Shown: positions 1 to 7,123 of the stretch, in pieces
Layout: each line of letters begins with the position of its first letter
Position numbering within the stretch: position 1 is the first letter of the stretch
NCBI GenBank assembly: GCA_947489825.1
Contig: CANLFL010000026.1
Span: 1-8,448, forward strand
Direction of reading: 5' to 3'
Origin: Candidatus Nanopelagicaceae bacterium
Lineage (GTDB): Bacteria > Actinomycetota > Actinomycetes > Nanopelagicales > Nanopelagicaceae
Length of the DNA: 8,448 nucleotides
Program-made: the position numbers and the translations under genes
The notes under the pieces: model-generated
Databases searched by the model: none
What the model saw: the letters and a program-made list of their open reading frames with translations, nothing else
What the model was told of the DNA's origin: nothing

Positions 1-15
1 GGTCTACAGATGACA

Positions 16-1356
16 TTAGCGGTCAACGCCTCCCATCACAGGATCGATAGAAGCAACAGCGCCAATAATGTCAGCGATCATTCCGCCTTCACTCATTGCA
101 GATGTTGCTTGCAAGTTATTAAAAGATGGTTCGCGGAAGTGGGCGCGATATGGACGTGTTCCACCGTCTGAGACGATGTGGGCTGCAAGTTCACCGCGTG
201 GAGATTCAATTGCTACATATACCTGTCCGGCAGGAACGCGAAATCCTTCAGTAACAAGTTTGAAGTGGTGAATCAAAGATTCCATCGATGAACCCATGAT
301 TTCGCGAATGTGATCAAGTGAGTTACCAAGTCCATCTGCACCGAGTGCAAGCTGTGCCGGCCATGCAATCTTCTTATCGGCAACCATTATTGGTGCGCCT
401 TTAAGTGCATCGAGTTTATCGACTGCTTGTTCGATAATGCGAAGTGATTGTTCGAGCTCTGCCATACGGATGAGGAATCGACCGTAGACATCGCAGGTAT
501 CTGCAGTAACTACATCGAAATCATAATTTTCATATCCGCAATATGGATTCATCTTGCGCAGATCCCAAGGCAATCCAGTTGAGCGAAGTACTGGTCCTGT
601 AATTCCAAGTGTTGTACATCCGGCTAAATCGAGATAACCAATACCAACAGTGCGCTTCATCCAGATGGTATTTCCTACCAAGAGGCGCTCGTTATCTTTG
701 AAGTTCTTACGAAGTGTCTTCACTAGTTCGCGAAGACGCGTTGTCATTCCTTCTGGAAGATCTTGTTGAACGCCGCCCGGGCGAACGTATGCCATATTCA
801 TACGAAGACCAGTGATTGCTTCGAATGCATCGAGCACAATCTCGCGTTCGCGGAATGCAAAGAACATTGGGCCCATTGCACCGAGCTCGAGGGCTCCAGT
901 ACCAAGTGCAACCATGTGAGATGAAATTCGGTTGAGCTCCATCATCAATACACGAATGACAGAAGCGCGCTCTGGAACATCTTCTGTAATTCCAAGGAGC
1001 TTCTCAATTGCCAAGCAGTACGCAGTCTCATTAAAGATTGGGCTTAAGTAATCCATACGTGTTGCAAATGTTGTTCCTTGAGTCCATGAGCGAAATTCCA
1101 TATTTTTTTCAATGCCTGTATGCAGATATCCGATACCTGGGCGAACTTCTGTAACAGTTTCACCCTCGAGCTCTAGAACAAGGCGAAGTACACCGTGCGT
1201 TGATGGGTGTTGTGGACCCATGTTGACGATGATGCGCTCTTCTTTTGCTTCACCGATCTCTGAGACGATTTCATCCCAATCGCCGCCGGTCACTGAATAG
1301 ACAGTACCTTCGGTGGTTTCGCGCGAAGATGCGTATGGATCAAATGTTGTGCTCAC
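16..1356 (-). CDS. nuoD: NADH-quinone oxidoreductase subunit D (complex I 49-kDa type)
   Basis: NuoD is a peripheral-arm subunit of respiratory complex I. With NuoB it forms the quinone-reduction pocket on the cytoplasmic side of the membrane. The 446-residue protein shows [11 protein letters not shown] at 45-55 (quinone-site histidines), [10 protein letters not shown] at 76-85, [10 protein letters not shown] at 101-110 (with the tyrosine expected near the quinone head group) and the conserved C-terminus DPVMGGVDR at 438-446. The first 40 or so residues are a variable acidic leader. The start is GTG (1354-1356), supported by a GGAGGG Shine-Dalgarno sequence 7 nt upstream. It overlaps the nuoC stop in a GTGA tetranucleotide, which suggests translational coupling. 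The stop is TAA at 16-18, and no nuoE start is visible in the 15 bases left. Length and motifs are normal, so the assignment is very secure. Confidence 0.98.
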   Translation of the reverse strand: MSTTFDPYASSRETTEGTVYSVTGGDWDEIVSEIGEAKEERIIVNMGPQHPSTHGVLRLVLELEGETVTEVRPGIGYLHTGIEKNMEFRSWTQGTTFATRMDYLSPIFNETAYCLAIEKLLGITEDVPERASVIRVLMMELNRISSHMVALGTGALELGAMGPMFFAFREREIVLDAFEAITGLRMNMAYVRPGGVQQDLPEGMTTRLRELVKTLRKNFKDNERLLVGNTIWMKRTVGIGYLDLAGCTTLGITGPVLRSTGLPWDLRKMNPYCGYENYDFDVVTADTCDVYGRFLIRMAELEQSLRIIEQAVDKLDALKGAPIMVADKKIAWPAQLALGADGLGNSLDHIREIMGSSMESLIHHFKLVTEGFRVPAGQVYVAIESPRGELAAHIVSDGGTRPYRAHFREPSFNNLQATSAMSEGGMIADIIGAVASIDPVMGGVDR

Positions 1357-1988
1357 TCGTATGCCCTCCGCTGTGATGGGGCAGGCGTTGTTGCACCCTT
1401 GTATTCAACTGCGATTCCACCAAGTGGATAATCCTTACGTTGTGGATGTCCATCCCAATCATCTGGCATCAAGATGCGAGTAAGTCCTGGGTGACCATCA
1501 AAGATAATTCCGAACATGTCGAATGTTTCGCGCTCGTGCCAATTGTTTCCGCCCCAAACCTCAACTACTGAAGGAATGTGTGGATCTACATCCGCTGTGC
1601 AAACCTCAAGGCGAATTCGTTGATTCTTTGTCATTGAAAGCAATGGATAGACAGCCACCAATTCGCTGCCAGTGCGCTCTGGATAGTGCACTCCTGAGAC
1701 TCCCATGCACATTTCAAAGAGCAACTTATCGCGCAAGATTCGGGCAACTTCTACAAGGCGCTCTCTCTTAATGTGAAGCGTAAGTTCGCCGCGATCAACA
1801 ACTACGCGAGTAATTGCATCTGCAAAATCTGGATATGCGCGCTCTAGATCATCGGCAACCTGATCAAAGTACCCACCGAATGGACGCTCTGTTGATCCAG
1901 CGGATGCGCCTTGGCGAACTAGCCCGCCATAGCCTGAGGTATCGCCGGTGCCGCTAGCACCGAACATTCCCTGTTGAGTTTCGCTCAT
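1353..1988 (-). CDS. nuoC: NADH-quinone oxidoreductase subunit C (complex I 30-kDa type)
   Basis: NuoC is a peripheral-arm subunit of complex I that binds NuoD and NuoB and carries no cofactor. The 211-residue protein has the family signature in its C-terminal half: [10 protein letters not shown] at 151-160, [18 protein letters not shown] at 165-182 and RKDYPLG at 184-190. The first 35 or so residues are rich in Gly, Ser, Thr and Gln and look disordered; the folded domain begins around residue 40. It is an unfused NuoC, as nuoD is a separate frame. The ATG start (1986-1988) shares one base with the nuoB stop (TAATG) and has AGAAGGA at 2000-2006, 11 nt upstream. The gene ends in the GTGA overlap with nuoD. 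The assignment is secure. Confidence 0.97.
   Translation of the reverse strand: MSETQQGMFGASGTGDTSGYGGLVRQGASAGSTERPFGGYFDQVADDLERAYPDFADAITRVVVDRGELTLHIKRERLVEVARILRDKLLFEMCMGVSGVHYPERTGSELVAVYPLLSMTKNQRIRLEVCTADVDPHIPSVVEVWGGNNWHERETFDMFGIIFDGHPGLTRILMPDDWDGHPQRKDYPLGGIAVEYKGATTPAPSQRRAYE
1364..1369 (-). promoter_or_regulatory. Shine-Dalgarno site of nuoD
   Basis: On the minus strand this reads GGAGGG, 7 nt before the GTG at 1354-1356 and inside the 3' end of nuoC. It is the strongest ribosome-binding site in the window and supports the GTG start of nuoD over any later ATG. Confidence 0.75.
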
Positions 1989-2560
1989 TATGCGTGCGTT
2001 CCTTCTAGCGGGAAATTACCGAGCTGAATCGTAGGGCGAGCATTTAACGCTGCTTTTTCGACTTCCTTAATCACTGCTTCGCGATTAGGTCCAAGAGTTG
2101 TATTACTAATTTGTTCGTGCAATTTGATGATTGCATCCATCAACTGCTCTGGACGCGGTGGGCATCCTGGAAGATAGATATCTACAGGGACAACGTGATC
2201 GACTCCCTGAACAATTGCGTAGTTATTAAACATTCCACCTGAAGATGAACATGCACCCATTGCGATAACCCATTTTGGCGCAGTCATTTGATCATAAATT
2301 TGGCGAAGCACTGGAGCCATCTTCTGCGATACGCGACCGGCAACGATCATGAGATCTGCTTGACGAGGAGATGCGCTAAAGCGCTCCATTCCAAAACGAG
2401 AGATGTCATGCTTTGGCGCAGAACCAACTGCCATCATCTCAATCGCACAGCACGCTAAACCAAAAGTTGCCGGCCAGAGCGAGCTCTTGCGCATATATCC
2501 CGCTAAACCTTCAACGGTTGAGAGAAGAATTCCGCTCGGTAATTTATCTTCAAGACCCAT
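1988..2560 (-). CDS. nuoB: NADH-quinone oxidoreductase subunit B (cluster N2 subunit)
   Basis: NuoB holds the terminal 4Fe-4S cluster N2, which passes electrons to quinone at the NuoB/NuoD interface. All four expected ligands are present in 190 residues: the tandem pair C37-C38 in [10 protein letters not shown]104 in [10 protein letters not shown] and C133 in LPGCPPRP. The central [20 protein letters not shown] stretch (64-83) is also typical. Compared from memory with the E. coli, Thermus and mycobacterial proteins, the loop between C38 and the RFG motif ([11 protein letters not shown], 44-54) is one residue longer. The ATG start at 2558-2560 lies 3 bp after the nuoA stop, with only a weak purine stretch (GGAATGGGA) upstream, so coupling to nuoA is likely. 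The assignment is secure. Confidence 0.98.
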   Translation of the reverse strand: MGLEDKLPSGILLSTVEGLAGYMRKSSLWPATFGLACCAIEMMAVGSAPKHDISRFGMERFSASPRQADLMIVAGRVSQKMAPVLRQIYDQMTAPKWVIAMGACSSSGGMFNNYAIVQGVDHVVPVDIYLPGCPPRPEQLMDAIIKLHEQISNTTLGPNREAVIKEVEKAALNARPTIQLGNFPLEGTHA

Positions 2561-2563
2561 GGC

Positions 2564-2929
2564 TTAATCCCATTCCAATCCACCACGTCGCCAGACGTAT
2601 GCATAAGCGATAAATACCGTTCCAATAAAGATTGCCATTTCAACTAATCCAAAGAGTCCGAGCTGATCAAATGTCACAGCCCATGGATAGAGGAAGACGA
2701 TTTCAATATCAAAGACGATAAAGAGCATTGCTGTAAGGAAGTACTTCACTGGAAAGCGACCACCTTCGAGCGCTTGTGGTGAAGGTTCGATTCCGCACTC
2801 ATAAGCCTCTTGCTTAGCGCGGTTATAGCGAGCAGGTCCTGTCACTGCTGCGATTCCGACTGAAAAAGCTGCAAAGCCAAAGCCGATTGCAAAGAGAATC
2901 AGGATCGGGACGTATGGATTAGCGCTCAC
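2564..2929 (-). CDS. nuoA: NADH-quinone oxidoreductase subunit A (membrane subunit)
   Basis: NuoA is a small three-helix membrane subunit of complex I at the junction of the membrane and peripheral arms. I place the start at GTG 2927-2929, giving 121 residues, the usual family length. Helices fall at about 7-29, 62-84 and 92-113. Family marks are YECGIEP at 43-49 and FDIEIVFLYPWA at 73-84, including the conserved acidic residues D74 and E76. The frame stays open to an ATG at 3040, but those 37 extra codons would overlap the menG 3' end by 70 bp and encode an unrelated Cys-rich peptide, so I reject them. There is no good Shine-Dalgarno before the GTG, but a TAGACT hexamer lies 8 nt upstream, which fits leaderless translation. 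It is the first gene of the nuo operon. Confidence 0.95.
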   Translation of the reverse strand: MSANPYVPILILFAIGFGFAAFSVGIAAVTGPARYNRAKQEAYECGIEPSPQALEGGRFPVKYFLTAMLFIVFDIEIVFLYPWAVTFDQLGLFGLVEMAIFIGTVFIAYAYVWRRGGLEWD

Positions 2930-2937
2930 GGTGCGTA

Positions 2938-2966
2938 AGTCTAGGCGCTGGGAGCGTGAGGGGAAA
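2938..2966 (-). promoter_or_regulatory. Candidate nuo operon promoter, possibly leaderless
   Basis: On the minus strand a TAGACT hexamer (2938-2943) matches the actinobacterial -10 pattern TANNNT and ends 8 nt before the nuoA GTG. Transcription would then start at or very near the start codon. A -35 at 17-bp spacing would be TTTCCC (2961-2966), a poor match to TTGACA. It lies in the 41-bp menG-nuoA gap. Read-through from menG is an equally possible source of nuo transcript. Confidence 0.35.
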
Positions 2967-2970
2967 TCGA

Positions 2971-3663
2971 CTAAGGGGCAACAGCCATGTGAATTGCCAC
3001 AACTCCGACAGTCAGATTCTTCCAACCCACTTGGGTCCACCCCGCATCGACAATCTGCGCCGCGAGCGCCTTTTGATCAGGCCATGCCCGAATCGAATTA
3101 GCGAGATAGATATAGGCATCGGGATTTGATGAGGTCTTGCGAGCAATAAAGGGCAAGGCGCGCATCAAATAATTCATATAGATAGCTCTAAATGGAGCGA
3201 AGGTCGGGCTGGAAAATTCAACGACGACCAAGCGGCCACCAGATTTAACTACTCGGCGGGCCTCAGCCAGCGCCTTGGCGGTGTTCTGGGTATTTCGAAG
3301 GCCGAAAGAGATAGTAAAGAGGTCAAAGGAGTTATCTTCAAAGGGCAGATTAAGGGCATCGGCTTTGATAAAGCTCAGATCTGGGCGGACCTTTTTGCCT
3401 GCCGCGATCATGCCTTCGGAGAAATCGGCTGCGATCACATCGGCACCGGCTGCAGCCAAAGGGGCCGAGCTCGACCCGGTGCCAGCGGCCATATCCAGAA
3501 TCTTCATCCCTGGGGCAGGGGCAATCACCTTGGTGGCGGCCTTGCGCCAAGCCTTGGTGCGACCCAGGCTCAAAATATCGTTGACGATGTCATAGCGACG
3601 AGCGACTCCATCGAACATCGCAGCTACTTCCTGCGGATTCTTATCCATATTCGCGCGTGACAT
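2971..3663 (-). CDS. menG: Demethylmenaquinone methyltransferase (UbiE/MenG family)
   Basis: MenG uses S-adenosylmethionine to methylate demethylmenaquinone, the final step to menaquinone. The 230-residue protein shows the N-terminal family signature VAAMFDGVARRYD at 13-25 followed by NDILSLG, SAM-binding motif I LDMAAGTG at 56-63, an acidic motif around D80, ADALNLPF at 101-108, FGLRN at 120-124, and the C-terminal SIRAWPDQ and NLTVGVVAIHMA blocks. The Ser-rich turn after GTG, where many UbiE proteins have Asp, and RAWPDQ match the actinobacterial type as I recall it. The ATG at 3661-3663 gives MSRANMDK, resembling mycobacterial MenG; an in-frame ATG at 3648 is less likely. The frame is open to 3879, but that part lies antisense to bioY. 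The men context favours menaquinone over ubiquinone. Its GC content looks higher than its neighbours'. Confidence 0.95.
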   Translation of the reverse strand: MSRANMDKNPQEVAAMFDGVARRYDIVNDILSLGRTKAWRKAATKVIAPAPGMKILDMAAGTGSSSAPLAAAGADVIAADFSEGMIAAGKKVRPDLSFIKADALNLPFEDNSFDLFTISFGLRNTQNTAKALAEARRVVKSGGRLVVVEFSSPTFAPFRAIYMNYLMRALPFIARKTSSNPDAYIYLANSIRAWPDQKALAAQIVDAGWTQVGWKNLTVGVVAIHMAVAP

Positions 3664-3669
3664 GCCCTT

Positions 3670-3698
3670 ATTCTCGCTGAAGGTAGGCTTATCCACAA
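3670..3698 (-). promoter_or_regulatory. Candidate menG promoter in the menG/bioY divergent spacer
   Basis: Reading the minus strand, TTGTGG (3693-3698) and GAGAAT (3670-3675) are 17 bp apart, and GAGAAT ends 6 nt before the menG ATG. This could be a sigma-70-type promoter giving a leaderless or nearly leaderless transcript. An alternative -10 is TACCTT (3680-3685), which would give a short leader with AAGGG next to the ATG. The whole divergent spacer is only 58 bp (3664-3721), so the menG and bioY promoters must overlap. I could not pick out a convincing plus-strand promoter or a biotin-regulator palindrome. Confidence 0.3.
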
Positions 3699-3706
3699 CT
3701 TCGAAA

Positions 3707-3711
3707 AAGGA
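3707..3711 (+). promoter_or_regulatory. Shine-Dalgarno site that decides the bioY start
   Basis: AAGGA ends 10 nt before the ATG at 3722. A second AAGGA directly abuts that ATG but is too close to function. The upstream in-frame ATG at 3662 lies inside the menG start region and lacks such a site, so 3722 is preferred. Confidence 0.5.
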
Positions 3712-3721
3712 TGGCCAAGGA

Positions 3722-4330
3722 ATGACTTCAAGTCGTGCAACCTCACAGACGCTGCGCAGCGCTGTTTTTCCAGCTTCCACCGTTTTAACGCAAGCCCTCT
3801 TTCTTGTCGGCGGAGTCCTTTTCCTCTCCACGCTCGCCCAGATTGCAATCCCGGTTCCTGGATCACCTGTTCCTGTCACAGGCCAAACACTTGGCGTCTT
3901 TCTTATTGCAACTACTTACGGCGCCCGTTTAGCCACCGCAACTTTTGCTACATATCTATTGGCAGCAATTGCTGGAGCTCCACTCTTTGCACCTTCTGCA
4001 ACGCTTCCTAGCCACGGCCTCGCGCGAATCACAAGTGCAACCGGTGGATATCTCATCGGAATGTTAGTTGCCACCATTGTCATTGGTTACCTCGCCGATA
4101 GAAAAGCAGATCAGAAATTCCGCACATCTTTTCCCATGCTCATTCTTGGAAGCGTCATCATCTTTGGATTCGGACTTACTTGGCTTCACTTTAGTTTAGA
4201 TATGACGTGGTCACAGACTATTGCCGCCGGACTCACACCATTTATCTTTGGTGAAGCACTTAAAATTGCAATTACTGCAACCTCACTTCCACTGATCTGG
4301 AAGAGAATTTCGCGAAAACTTAACGCCTAA
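3722..4330 (+). CDS. bioY: Biotin transporter BioY (ECF substrate-binding S component)
   Basis: BioY is the membrane S component that binds biotin and, with an ECF energising module (EcfA/EcfT), imports it. From the ATG at 3722 it has 202 residues, close to the family norm. It is very hydrophobic, with about six membrane segments (roughly 22-43, 55-70, 72-90, 105-124, 137-157 and 166-190). Family marks are the loop PVPVTGQTLG at 49-58, YLLAAIAGAPLFA at 78-90, TGGYLIGM at 107-114 and TPFIFGEALKI at 172-182, where the usual acidic-Lys pair is seen as E178 and K181. A start at 3662 would add 20 atypical residues overlapping menG. No ATPase or EcfT gene is in the window, so it must use a module encoded elsewhere or act alone. 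It is probably co-transcribed with menF, 6 bp downstream. Confidence 0.9.
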   Translation: MTSSRATSQTLRSAVFPASTVLTQALFLVGGVLFLSTLAQIAIPVPGSPVPVTGQTLGVFLIATTYGARLATATFATYLLAAIAGAPLFAPSATLPSHGLARITSATGGYLIGMLVATIVIGYLADRKADQKFRTSFPMLILGSVIIFGFGLTWLHFSLDMTWSQTIAAGLTPFIFGEALKIAITATSLPLIWKRISRKLNA

Positions 4331-4336
4331 TTTTCT

Positions 4337-5557
4337 ATGACTTCCCTTATTCCTGTAACAACCTCAAAGGTTTCTTCCCACCTGCCACTTCTGGATCTAC
4401 TTCCTGAAAGTGGCGCATTCTCTTGGGTTCGCGCTGGTCAAGGCGTTGTGGGTTGGGGCGAATACGCGAAGACAACAGTAAGTGGACCAAATCGCTTTAG
4501 AGCTGCTCGGCAATGGTGGGCCGAACAGCTGGCAACTTTTAACGTTGTAAACACTCTCAATGTCAGCGGTACCGGGCCAATAGTTTTCTCATCTTTCTCA
4601 TTCGATGAAAATGAAGAGTCGGTACTGGTTATTCCGCAAGTAGTTGTCGGTACACGGTCTGGCGTCTCATGGATGACTTGGATCGGCGATAAAGCACAGC
4701 CTTACCTACCAAAGAAAGCACCTGAACTCAGCCACGCAGAGTTTGCCTGGGCAGATGGATCCCTCACTCCCAATGAATGGATGTCTCGCGTAGCAACAGC
4801 TAAAGGTGAAATCGAAATCGGCGAGTTAGAAAAAGTTGTACTAGCCCGTGACTTAGTCGCAGTCGCCGATCGCACCATTGATATCCGCCCGATTCTTAAT
4901 AATTTAAGTGAGCAATATCCATCTACCTATGTATTTGCTGTCGATAATCTCGTTGGAGCAACCCCTGAACTCTTGCTCCGCCTTACTCGCGGCATGGTTA
5001 CTTCGCGCGTTTTGGCTGGAACAATTAGCAAGACCGGTGATGACGAGAAAGATTTAGCACTTGCAGCATCCCTTGCACGTTCATCCAAAGATCTAGAAGA
5101 ACACGAGTATGCGGTGCGCTCAGTAGCAGATGCGCTCGAACCATTCTGTACCTCAACGAATGTTCCAGAGTCACCATTTGTATTACACCTAGCAAACGTC
5201 ATGCATCTTGCAACCGATGTAACTGGCGCACTCATCGAATCAAAGATTGATGTCGACGCTTTTTCACTTCTTTCCAGACTTCATCCTTCAGCTGCAGTCT
5301 GTGGAACCCCCACACATCTAGCTTCTCAAGTGATTTCATCTATCGAGGGAATGAGCCGGGGTCGCTATGCCGGGCCCGTTGGTTGGATTGATTCGCGCGG
5401 AGATGGCGAACTCGGAATCGCTCTTCGCTGTGGTCAGGTCACAGATACAACAATTCGAATCTTTGCTGGTTGTGGAATCGTTTCAGGATCAAATCCAGAG
5501 AAAGAACTTCACGAAAGCAATGCAAAATTTGCGCCGATGCGTAGCGCTCTAGAGTGA
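4337..5557 (+). CDS. menF: Isochorismate synthase (MenF/EntC/DhbC family)
   Basis: MenF converts chorismate to isochorismate, the entry step of menaquinone synthesis, using Mg2+. The 406-residue protein has a variable N-terminal region and the chorismate-utilising domain from about 140 on. Key blocks are LEKVVLARD at 164-172 with K166 as the presumed water-activating base, GATPELLL at 207-214 with E211 as the presumed acid, LAGTISKTG at 226-234, KDLEEHEY at 251-258, LHPSAAVCGTP at 315-325, RYAGPVGW at 343-350, DGELGIALR at 356-364 and GCGIVSGSNPEKELHESNAK at 378-397. The K166/E211 pair and the men context argue against anthranilate or aminodeoxychorismate synthase. Isochorismate could also feed a siderophore, but no such genes are nearby. 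There is no clear Shine-Dalgarno, so translation may be coupled to bioY. The end overlaps convergent menD by 9 bp. Confidence 0.94.
   Translation: MTSLIPVTTSKVSSHLPLLDLLPESGAFSWVRAGQGVVGWGEYAKTTVSGPNRFRAARQWWAEQLATFNVVNTLNVSGTGPIVFSSFSFDENEESVLVIPQVVVGTRSGVSWMTWIGDKAQPYLPKKAPELSHAEFAWADGSLTPNEWMSRVATAKGEIEIGELEKVVLARDLVAVADRTIDIRPILNNLSEQYPSTYVFAVDNLVGATPELLLRLTRGMVTSRVLAGTISKTGDDEKDLALAASLARSSKDLEEHEYAVRSVADALEPFCTSTNVPESPFVLHLANVMHLATDVTGALIESKIDVDAFSLLSRLHPSAAVCGTPTHLASQVISSIEGMSRGRYAGPVGWIDSRGDGELGIALRCGQVTDTTIRIFAGCGIVSGSNPEKELHESNAKFAPMRSALE
5549..5557. other. Tail-to-tail overlap of the menF and menD stop regions
   Basis: The nine bases CTAGAGTGA encode the last sense codons and stop of menF (CTA GAG TGA) on the plus strand and the CTC TAG end of menD on the minus strand. 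No terminator fits between the two genes. Each transcript must therefore run into the other gene as antisense RNA or stop by a factor-dependent route. Confidence 0.95.
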
Positions 5558-7123
5558 TTCCATTTTCGCGTAGATACTCTTGAGATAGTCGCCATTTTCT
5601 TGGCGTGAGGGAACCTGAACAACGACGATTTCAAAGCCCTTAACAGGCGCTGCAACCACTTGTGTGAGCTCGCCACTTGTTGAAATTTTTGAGGTCTTGA
5701 CTCCAAAAGATGTTGCGATTGCTTGGATATCCCTACCGTGCGGAGTGCCGAAAATCTTCTCAAATCCATCAACTCCGGCTTGTGGAAGTGTTGAGAAGAT
5801 TCCGCCACCGTTGTTATCAATGACAAAGAGTCGTAAGTCAGGATTACCTGCATGTGAAAGTGCGCTCACATCATGTAGAAATGCAAGATCGCCAAGTACT
5901 GCAAAAGTTTTCTCTGATCGTGAGGCGATACCAAGTGCGGTAGAAATGTTTCCATCGATACCTGCTAATCCACGATTAGCAAAAACTTGTACGCCCTCTC
6001 GAGGTTGAGCAAATCCTTCCAAATCGCGAATTGGTCGTGATGATGCAATAAAGAGCGATGCTCCTGCTGGAAGAGCCGCTGCAAAATCACGAGCGATAGT
6101 TTCCTCAGACCATGTGGCTAACTCGGCGACTACCTTTGATGCACGTTCTCCAAGTTTCTTCCACGTTGCCACCCAATCAGGATCTGCAGTTGGAACTTGA
6201 ATCTGTGGAAGTGCTAGAAATTTCTGATTTCCCATTCGATCCTGATCGACAGTTGCCATGCGAGGATCGATGATTACCGTCTTTCGTGCTTCAGCGATCA
6301 ATGTATTGACGCTTCGAGAAAGCGTAGTCCGCCCGATGATCACTACTGTATCTGGCTTTACTTCACTTCGAATCTTTGTTGAAGTAAGAAAGATGCTGGC
6401 ATGTGCGGCTGCGCCTTCGAAAGAGAGTGGATCTTCGGCGATAACGGGCCAGCCAAGTTCAGATGCAAATTTCTGGGCACTCTCTTGCGACAAACCTGCA
6501 CGATCATGTCCAATTACTAAGAGACCTCGTGTGGACTTTGTATAAAAAGTACCTGGACTCTTTCTATCAAATACTTGAGGGATTGTAATTTTTACATTAT
6601 CTAGCCACGAAATATCTGAGTCACCGATAAGTGGTTCTTCAAATTGAATATTGAGATGGACCGGACCTGATTGAAGTGAATTAAATGGAAGCTCCATCGG
6701 ATATGCCGACCCTGATACATCAGCAAAGTAGCGCACTGCTTTTCCAAATATGCGTGCCTGTTCAGTTGTTTGATTTGCGCCTGTTCTGCGAAGTCGTGCT
6801 GGGCGATCAGCTGTAAGTAACAACAATGGCGCATTGCTATGTGAGGCTTCAAGAACTGCTGGGTGAAAGTTTGCTACCGCTGTTCCACTTGTACAGATAA
6901 CTGGAACAGGATGCCCTAGTGCCTTTGTCAGGCCAAGGGCAAAGAACGCTGCACCGCGTTCATCAATCTTTACGTGAAGATTAATTAAACCTGCCTGCTC
7001 TGCTTGATAGAAGGCGATTGATAAAGGTGCGTTGCGGGATCCAGGTGCCAGAACGGCATCGGTAATGCCGGCTTCAATGATCTGTCTGACAATGACGCGC
7101 GCTAGGGTCGTTGCTTCACTCAT
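5549..7123 (-). CDS. menD: SEPHCHC synthase (2-oxoglutarate decarboxylase-type, ThDP-dependent)
   Basis: MenD condenses isochorismate with 2-oxoglutarate to give SEPHCHC and CO2, using thiamine diphosphate and Mg2+. The 524-residue protein has the three-domain ThDP-enzyme layout. The N-terminal Pyr domain carries APGSRNAPL at 26-34, DERGAAFFALG at 54-64 with E55 as the presumed ThDP-activating glutamate, CTSGTAVANFHPAV at 77-90 and ADRPARLRRTGANQT at 105-119. The C-terminal PP domain has NRGLAGIDGNISTALG at 383-398, LGDLAFLHD at 410-418 and DNNGGGIFSTLPQ at 436-448. The ATG at 7121-7123 overlaps the menC stop as ATGA and has GGAG 10 nt upstream. The frame is open to an ATG at 7165, but those 14 residues lie inside menC. 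It is slightly shorter than E. coli MenD, with no key motif missing. The stretch around 6541-6660, in the middle domain, is AT-rich. Confidence 0.97.
   Translation of the reverse strand: MSEATTLARVIVRQIIEAGITDAVLAPGSRNAPLSIAFYQAEQAGLINLHVKIDERGAAFFALGLTKALGHPVPVICTSGTAVANFHPAVLEASHSNAPLLLLTADRPARLRRTGANQTTEQARIFGKAVRYFADVSGSAYPMELPFNSLQSGPVHLNIQFEEPLIGDSDISWLDNVKITIPQVFDRKSPGTFYTKSTRGLLVIGHDRAGLSQESAQKFASELGWPVIAEDPLSFEGAAAHASIFLTSTKIRSEVKPDTVVIIGRTTLSRSVNTLIAEARKTVIIDPRMATVDQDRMGNQKFLALPQIQVPTADPDWVATWKKLGERASKVVAELATWSEETIARDFAAALPAGASLFIASSRPIRDLEGFAQPREGVQVFANRGLAGIDGNISTALGIASRSEKTFAVLGDLAFLHDVSALSHAGNPDLRLFVIDNNGGGIFSTLPQAGVDGFEKIFGTPHGRDIQAIATSFGVKTSKISTSGELTQVVAAPVKGFEIVVVQVPSRQENGDYLKSIYAKMESL

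Noticed and set aside
2930..3040. A Cys-rich N-terminal extension of nuoA (CRSCGNSHGCC) resembling a metal-binding motif.
   Set aside because: It is the menG 3' end read in another frame. NuoA proteins are about 120 residues and start just before the first helix, matching the GTG at 2929.
3275..3595. A 106-codon plus-strand open frame opposite menG.
   Set aside because: It is antisense to a clear gene, and its translation shows no domain, signal or sensible composition. The same applies to the open frames opposite menF (4927-5235) and menD (5664-6008, 6258-6545), and to the out-of-frame same-strand one at 6601-6852.
3662..3721. An upstream bioY start at 3662 adding 20 residues.
   Set aside because: It overlaps the menG start codon region, lacks a ribosome-binding site, and the added residues are not BioY-like.
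3664..3879. A 72-residue N-terminal extension of menG from an ATG at 3879.
   Set aside because: It lies antisense to the bioY 5' part and has no family similarity. The MSRANMDK start at 3663 fits known MenG proteins.
5547..5554. The palindrome CTCTAGAG at the menF/menD junction as a regulatory site or hairpin.
   Set aside because: It has no loop and only 8 bases, and it is fully explained by the overlapping codons of the two genes.
5590..5605. A perfect 5-bp inverted repeat, CGCCA-TTTTCT-TGGCG, just past the menF stop, as a terminator.
   Set aside because: Neither strand has a T-run after the stem, the stem is short, and the bases are menD coding sequence.
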